A stretch of DNA of 64,000 nucleotides from Sycon ciliatum (taxonomy: Eukaryota > Porifera > Calcarea > Leucosolenida > Sycettidae), in the NCBI RefSeq assembly GCF_964019385.1, contig NC_088649.1:17173877-17237876 (forward strand), given 5' to 3'. Below are positions 57,561 to 64,000 of the stretch, piece by piece (within the stretch, counting starts at the first letter, position 1; every line of letters starts with the position of its first letter). Below the pieces are notes generated by a model. The model did no database searches and was not told the origin of the DNA. It saw only the letters and a list, made by a program, of their open reading frames with translations. Made by a program: the position numbers and the translations under genes.

Positions 57561-59519
57561 TGGATGAGTGAACATCCTCCTCGTAAGCCGAGGCGCCGAC
57601 CTTGCCCATGGTTGTGTCCTGAACTTGTATCTGCTGTGCGTCAACGAAACAAGGCCCACCGACTTCTTTCACGCTCTCCAAACGATGTCCGCCTGCGAGA
57701 GCAACACCGCACTCTCCGCGCAGCCGCGCGCAAGCTAGATCGGAGGCTAAGGGATCAGTATTTTCAAGCTCGCCTACAGTCGGCCGGAAAGGATGGACGG
57801 AAGCTCTGGAATACGATAAACGTGGTGACTGGACGAGCGAAAAGTTCAAGCCCACCACAAGTACCTGTTGGAATCCTCTCCCGAACTTTTGGCGAAGTTG
57901 TACATGACCCTGGACGACCAGACGCGCTGTGCGCCAACGCACCAGCCGAACGTGAAGCACCAGCATTCACGGAATTTGCGCCTGTTTCGACGGAGGACAT
58001 TACGGCCCTTCTCCAGTCCGTTGACGCGTCAAAAGCAACTGGACATGATGACTTGCCGGGTATTGTCCTTAGAAACTCGGCATCAATACTGGCTCCCTCG
58101 CTCAGCATCATTTTCAATACTTCGTTATGTCAGGGGTGTGTTCCCCGTCAGTTTAAAATTGCTAATGTGTCGCCGCTATTCAAAGGTGGCGGCCTTGACC
58201 CTTGTCAGCCTACTGCGTATCGACCTATTTCTCTACTACCAGTCGTTTCTCGCCTCCTCGAGAAGATCGTCAAAGCTCAGCTTACATCCTTTCTGACCGA
58301 TCACAGTATTCTCCCTGACTCGCAGTTCGCGTACAGGAAGAACCACAGTACGGAGGACGCTCTTGTGCTAGCTGTCAATCGCTGGCTGAAAGCGAAGTAT
58401 GAGCGCAAACTCACAGGTGTGATATTCGTGGATATGTCGAAGGCTTTCGACTGTGTCAAACACACCATCTTGGCACAGGAGCTATCCGACATTGGGGTCG
58501 GCGGTACTGTCCAGATATGGTTCACTAGTTACCTGAGTGAGCGGCTTCAACGCGTAGTCGTGGGCGGAAATTGCTCGGAACACGTCGCATGCAGTCGAGG
58601 GGTGCCGCAAGGATCCGTCCTCGGCCCCCTCCTGTTCACACTATACATCCGTAACCTTCGATGCTGCTTGCCCCAGCAGGTCACAAACCAGGAATTTGCA
58701 GACGACATTGCAATTGAAGCCTCGGGCAGTTGCGAACAAGTGTGCTCTTCTCTAAGCACAGCCATCACTGGCCTGTCGCAGTGGTTGGAGGACCGCGGGC
58801 TAATGCTGAACCAAAAGAAAACGCAAGCTCTGTTGATTACCCCAAGAGGCCCAGCCCCTGACACAGATAACATTCGAATTCGCTGTGGGAATGCAGCCCT
58901 TGCAGTTGTGGAACAAGCGCGGTACCTGGGCGTAATGGTAGATGGGCAGCTCTCCTGGGAGCCTCACGTCAATCACACAATCCAGCAGGTGCGGAAGTCA
59001 GTAGGTGCGCTGTGGCGGAGCCGCCGAAGCCTCACCCTGGCGTCAAAGATCCTGTTTTACAGGTCGATGATCCAGGGTAGGTTGTCGTACGCTTCCAACG
59101 CCTTTTATCCGTCACTTCAAATTGGCAACATGGAGCCCCTCACACGTCTAACGAAGTGCGCTATCCGCGGCTTCTTCGGTCTGCCACCGTGGTCGCGCAC
59201 GAGCCCGATCTTTGAACAGCTCCGCCTCACCACCCTGGAGGACATGTTTAACATTAAGCTCCTCATCTTTGTCCGTCGTTGTCTGTTCTCCCGAGCTAGC
59301 TCCCTCTTCACCAGCTTCTTCGTGAGAGTTACTGGTGACCGCACTCGGGGAGCAGCACATCACCTCGTTCGAGTACCATTTTGGCCCGGTCCTGCGGGTC
59401 GAGCGACCATGCAGTTCATCGGCGCAGTCGTGTGGAACCAGCTCCCGCCTGATCTCCGTTCCGAGCCCAGCCACCTTCAGTTCTGTGCCCTGCTAAAAGC
59501 GCATCATGGCTCCGTTTAA
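57560..59519 (+). CDS. LINE reverse transcriptase, N-terminal part missing
   Basis: An open frame of about 650 codons without a proper start. It begins in the linker (HPPRKPRRRPCPWLCPEL). Reverse transcriptase blocks are ATGHDDLPGIVLRN, YRPISLLPVVSRLLEKIV, FVDMSKAFDCVKH, GVPQGSVLGPLLFTLY and NQEFADDIAIE (catalytic FADD intact), then ARYLGVMVDGQLSWEPHV and the C-terminal block WNQLPPDLRSEPS. The endonuclease is absent, as expected of a 5'-truncated copy. There are no internal stops, so the insertion is young. It belongs to a different family from its host LINE. Confidence 0.88.
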
Positions 59520-59800
59520 ATGCTTTTCGGCTAGTGTGTTTCTGTGGTATAGCGGACTGAAGAATAGTAAACGTGTTTTGCAATATATGTATGAAGCTAT
59601 TTTGTATATAGTATGTTCCCATTCCGTTTTTGCTTTGGTGTAGCCCTGAGGTTGATTGCTTATTTATTTCTACCCTTCCTCTCTCCATACTTCTGTCCCC
59701 CCCCCTCTCTCTCATTCCTTCTGTCGTCCACATGTATCAAAGGAGGCGAAATCGCCTGTTTGTGGTGCGACGTTAAATAAACTTCTACAACAACAACAAC
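57560..59800 (+). mobile_element. 5'-truncated LINE inserted into the - strand LINE
   Basis: Begins near the endonuclease-RT linker and ends with TTAAATAAACTTCTACAACAAC, a (CAA)n tail, after which the host endonuclease sequence (GGVAVYV on the - strand) begins at once. No clear target duplication was found, so the insertion may have deleted a little of the host. Confidence 0.82.
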
Positions 59801-60157
59801 ATACACGGCGACTCCTCCGCCTCTACAGTGCTGCCGACCATGCCTATAAAGGGAGTAGTCGGGGAGTTCGTATAGAGAGTCTGGCTCTAGGGGGTTTGCC
59901 CAAGTTTCACATATGGCGATGAGACTGGGTCTCTTTTCTATGGCTACCTGCGCAATCTCGTCCATTTTGTTGAACAAGCTGCGAGCGTTGAAGCTCAGGA
60001 AATTGAACTTGCTTGTCCCGCAGAAAGAGCGCTCGTATGAAACATGATCTGATTGCGTAGCATTGTGGGGGAGAAAAGATTGTGCGTGAGGATTAAGCAT
60101 GAGTATTGAAAGAAATGAAAGGACTAGCAAAGTAGTATAGTGACTTACTACTGGCAT
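59784..60157 (-). CDS. LINE ORF2, first part: endonuclease N terminus
   Basis: Starts MPVVSHYTTLLVLSFLSIL, then FLSFNARSLFNKMDEI, AICETWANPLEPDSLYELP and GGGVAVYV, the usual opening blocks of a LINE endonuclease (FNARSL, ET, GGGVAVYV). The host sequence ends at the (CAA)n tail of the inserted LINE (59801); the last residues of the frame (VVVVEVYL) are that tail read backwards. It starts 54 bp downstream of the ORF1 stop. Confidence 0.8.
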
Positions 60158-60211
60158 TGCGAGTTGATTCCTGTTGGCTTGTTCTTTTTCTTCGATTCGA
60201 TGGAGAGGCCG

Positions 60212-61294
60212 CTAGCACCGTGATGCACTTCCTGGGGGCTGCTTTCTCTTCTTGCGATTCCGTGATCTCATGCCATTATCCTCAGGTCTGTCGGGGGTGA
60301 CACTCGGGCGCAAACGCTTGGAGTTGCCCAAGTTGACTTCGCCTTCGCATGAATCGAAATTGCAGTCTTGAGCCGGTGGTCGGTGTTGATGGTGGACATT
60401 TGTGGTCTGGTTTGATGCTACTGCTTGGCCCAGCGGTTCATGATCTGAGTTGTTTGGCGTAGCACCAAAGTCTTCTGGCTCGGAGGAGCTTGACTGATGG
60501 TCATCGTCTGATTCGCTATCAGATTCCTTGCCTTGTTGGTTACCTTGTCGGTTGGCAACTATGTCTGAGAGAAGTACCTCCGCTCGCTCAGATTCGGTGG
60601 AGAGAAGGCTGGTGTTGTTTTTGGTTTTATGTTCGGAGGATGAGTCTACAGCTCTGTTGTTGGACGAAGTCTTGGTGGTTGATTTGCTTATTTGAGTATT
60701 TTCCGGGCAGTCCTTGGCGATGTGCCCTGGCTTGTTGCATAGCCTGCATGTGGGTGTTTGATCAGCATGGTACACGCGGAAATTGCTCTTCCCGTCCCGT
60801 GATTTCACGTACGATGGTACGGTCTTGTTTGTGCCAAGTTTGAAGGTGGCAAACCTCACTCCTGTCGCAATGAAAACGCCATCCCGGATTTTGAGTCTGC
60901 CATGTCGTATGGCACCCTGCACCGTACCGTACTGGGAAAGTGCAGCTTCTACGGCTCCATCACTCACCCACACAGGAATGTCGTGAATATGGAGCTGGAC
61001 GTTGGGGGTACCCGCCAAACATTCCGGGGAAATATGCCGTTCATTGAGCACGAAGCCGTTCTTGGACACCAAAATGGCTAATGAGGATTCCGTAAAGGTT
61101 ATTCTGCACTGCCCGGAGGAGCTCACCTGTACAGACAGGATCGCCTCAGCCTCGATTCCATGCTTTTCCAGGCACTGCACGTAGGTGGCCACCTCGATAT
61201 CTTTGACTGCGGGAAATACCACTGTCCGGGCCATCAGTTCTCTGGCGCTCAGTCTTCTCCTCGGATCCTGTACTCGTTCTGAGGGTGAAGACAT
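60212..61294 (-). CDS. LINE ORF1 (Gag-like, RRM-like region plus zinc knuckle)
   Basis: About 360 residues. The start MSSPSERVQDPRRR is chosen because the 23 upstream codons lie partly in ACATGT repeats. The middle reads VQLHIHDIPVWVSDGAVEAA then LSQYGTV, like the RRM-type fold of LINE ORF1 proteins. A CCHC zinc knuckle CRLCNKPGHIAKDC follows at about residues 205-220. The tail is Ser/Asn/Gln-rich and ends in a basic RNRKKRKQPPGSASRC. ORF1 proteins bind element RNA. The frame is intact. Confidence 0.85.
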   Translation of the reverse strand: MSSPSERVQDPRRRLSARELMARTVVFPAVKDIEVATYVQCLEKHGIEAEAILSVQVSSSGQCRITFTESSLAILVSKNGFVLNERHISPECLAGTPNVQLHIHDIPVWVSDGAVEAALSQYGTVQGAIRHGRLKIRDGVFIATGVRFATFKLGTNKTVPSYVKSRDGKSNFRVYHADQTPTCRLCNKPGHIAKDCPENTQISKSTTKTSSNNRAVDSSSEHKTKNNTSLLSTESERAEVLLSDIVANRQGNQQGKESDSESDDDHQSSSSEPEDFGATPNNSDHEPLGQAVASNQTTNVHHQHRPPAQDCNFDSCEGEVNLGNSKRLRPSVTPDRPEDNGMRSRNRKKRKQPPGSASRC

Positions 61295-61750
61295 CCTGTC
61301 AGGTACATGTATCAGGCACATGTACATGTACACAGGCACAGGTGTCGTACACGGTGAATGCACGCTCAGTACGCAATCACATTCAGATTACATGTCATGT
61401 ACCAATTTTTAAATGATTTACTTCACTGTATCATGAATTTGTATCAAGTTCAAAAATAATACATGACACGTAATAATTTTAACTATTGCAAGTTGTAGTT
61501 CGAAAGCACCCTTGAAAGTCAAGTGCATGTACATTACGTAGGTATCGATTCTAGTGAAAAGCAGTGGCAGGGTCACTCTGCGTCAGAACCCTCCCTGGGC
61601 CTGCTGCGAACAGTAGCGGAACACTGGGCTCTGCTCTGGACCTTGGCTCTGGAGGAGGACGGCTGCAGTCATACATGTACATGTAAGATCCACCGAGCCA
61701 AACTTCACTATCAATAATATCATTCATTATGGCACGCAGTCGTCAGCCGT

Positions 61751-61937
61751 AGGAGGGGAACGTGAGCGCAAAGACAAGCACGAGCTGAAAGTCTCAGCGG
61801 TGAAGGACGGGGGGGGGGACCTTCTTGTCCAATGGTCTTGCCAGTATCGTCATCGCCATGCATGTATATCCGCCAACGTCTTTCACAGCTGAGACTTTCA
61901 GCTCCTGCTTGTCTTGGTTGCGCTCACCTTCCCCTCC
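61751..61937. repeat. Inverted repeat with about 48-bp arms (MITE-like)
   Basis: GGAGGGGAACGTGAGCGCAA and GAGCTGAAAGTCTCAGC at the left recur inverted at about 61888-61937. A GGGGGGGGG run is in the spacer. Confidence 0.8.
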
Positions 61938-61969
61938 GTGTTATACATGTACTTCGATGTACATGTACA

Positions 61970-62175
61970 TATAACTTAGAACCTTCCAAGTTGGAAGGCT
62001 GTTGGAGTGCGCATCCAAGACGTGCTAGAGCTGTTAGCCAGTTAGGTTGTAGAACGTCAGTACCGTCGGTCAGTGTCGTGCAATGTTATCGCATGAGCTG
62101 ATTGTTTAGTAACTGGTGGTGTTAGTGGACGTTATAGCGTAACTTGCGCATTGAAGTTTCTTGGGTTCTTTTTCT
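61970..62175 (+). repeat. Copy of the CCTTCCAAGTTGGAAGG dispersed repeat
   Basis: TTAGAACCTTCCAAGTTGGAAGG leads into GCGCATCCAAGACGTGCTAG and TTATAGCGTAACTTGCGCAT, the same order as the reverse complement of 10325-10481. It is preceded by TACATGTACATATA-type palindromes. Confidence 0.6.
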
Positions 62176-62504
62176 CTACCTGTTTCGGCGTTGAAAACTT
62201 CCTGCGCTAGTGACTGTGTTAACCAAACTATGAAATAACGTGTGCAATACCTACAGTCTGACAGTGACAACAGTTCACCGTAGACATGGTAGGAGGTGGC
62301 ACCTGGACTAGAAATTTCCTTTAAAATTATCAATAAAATCGTTTCTCGCAGAATGTAACAGAAAACCATGGCAGTGTCGATAACTTTGGTTCTTTGCTTA
62401 CCAAATTGCAGGATAGGTGTCCAGCGATTTTGGACAACCGTGGAATTGACTCCTCGTCTGTCCAAAGCCGCGGTTAGGTAACTGCATCAAGTTGCTCTTA
62501 CAAT

Positions 62505-62626
62505 TTTCATACATGGCAGCGGGCTGCGACATGGCGGGCTGCGACATGGCGGGCTGCGACATGGCGGGCTGCGACATGGCAGAGGGCTGCGACATGGCAG
62601 CGGGCTGCGACATGGCAGAGGACTTA
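62505..62626. repeat. Tandem repeat of GGGCTGCGACATGGC (15 bp, some 18-bp units)
   Basis: About seven units upstream of the zinc-finger gene. On the - strand a frame reads MSQPA repeats, which I do not consider coding. Confidence 0.93.
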
Positions 62627-62818
62627 ACACCCAGACGTTCTTTTGACGCACTATAACTTGATAATAATGCGCAAGCTGCAACCCTATAAGAAAAGGGTTT
62701 TTTTTCCTCTGCGTAGAGCAATAATGAATGATATTGGAGGTTCGTTCTTTCTTGCTTTGACTTTGTAAGCCGTGGATTGGTCAAATTGAATTTTCCTTCT
62801 TCTAGAGTTGTTGCAGAA

Positions 62819-63922
62819 ATGGAAGACACGGAGGAGTCGACGTCTGACTGTAGTATAGATTCTAGTAAACTACCGCCTATGCCACCATTGATGAAGTCAA
62901 AGAGGAATATGGTCGTCCGAAGTCCTAGACAGTATGGCCCATCGTCTGTTCTGCCATCGACTGAGATAAACACTGCCGAAGAAAACGTGGAGGAGGCGTC
63001 ACGTAGGAGACCCGCTTCATTGGAAGACGGGGAATTCAAGCGTCTTATGCCCCCCGAGTATACCAGACGCCTTATTCTTGCCTCTCCTCCACCATTGATC
63101 AAATTGATGAAGAACACAGAAATTTCAGCCAGTACTTCTGACATTCCACCAGGCTTCAAAACGACATTTCTAAACGCCCGCAAAAGGGACAGGAATGCAG
63201 CAACGTCTGGTACAACGCCTGGAATGGAAGTCGCGGAGAACTCCTCGTCAACCTTCAGCGGATACGAGAAGCGAGTATCGCCTGGGAAGCCGGTGCTCAA
63301 GGTTGGAAAGAAGGTCTTTTCGGCAGGCACAACGTCGGATGTTGAAGATTCTGCTGATAGGAAAAACGAAACATCTGAGCAACTCCATGCTTATGCCATA
63401 CCCGTTGACCGTAGTCATCCTATCGGGCTGGATTCTGTCTCTTCTAAGGTTGTGGTTCAAATTCTGGATCAGGACCAGTGTTCTAAGGGTGAGTCATCAC
63501 ACGCGTGTCCGTTGTGCCTAAAAGAGTTCAAGACAGCTTCTCACCTCCGTGAGCACGAACGTATTCATACTGGAGAGCGACCATTCAAGTGTACTGTATG
63601 CAGCAAGACGTTCACTCAATCAAGCACCTTGTGTGTTCATAAACGTACTCATACCGGAGAGAGGCCGCACACATGTGGGACATGTGGCAAGTCGTTCAAG
63701 TCGTATTGCCATTTACGCCAGCATGAACGTGTCCATTCTGGAGAAAGACCTTTTAAATGCAAGACATGTGAAAGGTCATTCACACGGCTATCGTATCTAC
63801 GTGACCATGAACATACACATACAGGAGAATGTCCGTATATGTGCGGAGAGTGCGCAAAAGGTTTCTGGCATTCTTCAAGCCTTCGCAGACACGAGCGTAA
63901 TCATCACATGCATGAAAATTAA
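62819..63922 (+). CDS. C2H2 zinc-finger protein, five fingers
   Basis: 367 aa from the first in-frame ATG (62819), which follows a TTCTTCTAG acceptor-like site at 62797-62805; a 5' non-coding exon may exist upstream. Residues 1-225 are Ser/Pro/Glu-rich with no recognised domain. Five C2H2 fingers follow from about residue 230 to 362: CPLCLKEF, CTVCSKTF, CGTCGKSF, CKTCERSF and CGECAKGF, each with 12 residues to the first His and HxxxH. The linkers are TGERPF, TGERPH, SGERPF and TGECPY. Such arrays bind DNA and act as transcription factors in the nucleus. The target is unknown. A donor-like GGGTGAGTC lies just before finger 1 (about 63489), but reading through is better supported because all fingers follow in frame. 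Confidence 0.88.
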   Translation: MEDTEESTSDCSIDSSKLPPMPPLMKSKRNMVVRSPRQYGPSSVLPSTEINTAEENVEEASRRRPASLEDGEFKRLMPPEYTRRLILASPPPLIKLMKNTEISASTSDIPPGFKTTFLNARKRDRNAATSGTTPGMEVAENSSSTFSGYEKRVSPGKPVLKVGKKVFSAGTTSDVEDSADRKNETSEQLHAYAIPVDRSHPIGLDSVSSKVVVQILDQDQCSKGESSHACPLCLKEFKTASHLREHERIHTGERPFKCTVCSKTFTQSSTLCVHKRTHTGERPHTCGTCGKSFKSYCHLRQHERVHSGERPFKCKTCERSFTRLSYLRDHEHTHTGECPYMCGECAKGFWHSSSLRRHERNHHMHEN

Positions 63923-63985
63923 TTTAACGACCCTCAAAATCTTTAGTAACTGTTTCACTATGCGCGCAATGCATTTCTTCTCTTC

Positions 63986-64000
63986 GTGTGTGTGTGTGTG
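63986..64000. repeat. Start of a (GT)n run at the window end
   Basis: The last 15 bases are GT dinucleotides; extent unknown. Confidence 0.8.

Larger units (their letters stand above)
54700..61294 (-). mobile_element. Two-ORF LINE, interrupted by another LINE
   Basis: Read on the - strand it has ORF1 (61294-60212), then ORF2 starting at 60157. ORF2 is cut within the endonuclease at about 59800 and resumes at about 57560, running to 54946. AATAAA near 54730 in the 3' region is followed by an A/T-rich end. The + strand LINE between 57560 and 59800 is the insertion. Confidence 0.8.

Noticed and set aside
57560-57966. N-terminal part of the long - strand frame 54946-57966
   Set aside because: It is antisense to the inserted + strand LINE; host LINE similarity begins only at about 57560.
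62398-63330. - strand frame with MSQPA repeats opposite the zinc-finger gene
   Set aside because: It is antisense to a well-supported coding exon and its distinctive part is a 15-bp tandem repeat.

Overview
The window is animal-type nuclear DNA. It has GT-AG introns, microsomal cytochrome P450 genes, a C2H2 zinc-finger gene, LINEs, an LTR retrotransposon, a Mutator-like transposon, many inverted-repeat elements (MITEs/foldbacks) and long microsatellites. Scattered TACATGTACATGTA-type palindromes and the repeat mix suggest a marine invertebrate, possibly an early-branching animal such as a sponge. That placement is inference; no feature here fixes the species.

The host genes I can support are four related P450 genes and one zinc-finger gene. 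Three P450s can be laid out as three exons, with phase-1 introns at the same two places: a long exon 1 ending just after the I-helix, a 198-nt exon 2 carrying the K-helix ExxR, and an exon 3 carrying the heme-binding Cys. They form two tail-to-tail pairs. Pair 1 is the last exon of a + strand gene (3692-4029) facing a - strand gene (exons 2-3 at 6049-6956, exon 1 at 20536-21580). Pair 2 is a + strand gene (38026-41851) facing a near-identical - strand gene (44521-51753). Introns and spacers are packed with mobile DNA. The - strand gene of pair 1 has Asp in place of the last Gly of the heme motif.

Layout: 1-3.2 kb, a 2.8 kb GT array and a GA array. 3.7-21.6 kb, P450 pair 1, whose large intron holds a foldback, a complete non-autonomous LTR element carrying a secreted-protein ORF, an intact Mutator-like transposon and an 871-bp foldback. 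22-37 kb, no host gene recognised; MITEs, foldbacks, a degenerate LINE with a possible 5' inversion. 38-52 kb, P450 pair 2 with a G-rich minisatellite in one intron 1 and a solo LTR, tRNA-like sequence and other insertions in the partner's introns. 53-61.3 kb, LINE fragments and a two-ORF LINE interrupted by another LINE. 62.8-63.9 kb, a five-finger C2H2 gene.

The most unusual item is the LTR element at 8488-10235. It has near-identical LTRs, a 4-bp target duplication, a tRNA-Leu primer site and a polypurine tract, but no gag or pol. Its only ORF encodes a short protein with a signal peptide.
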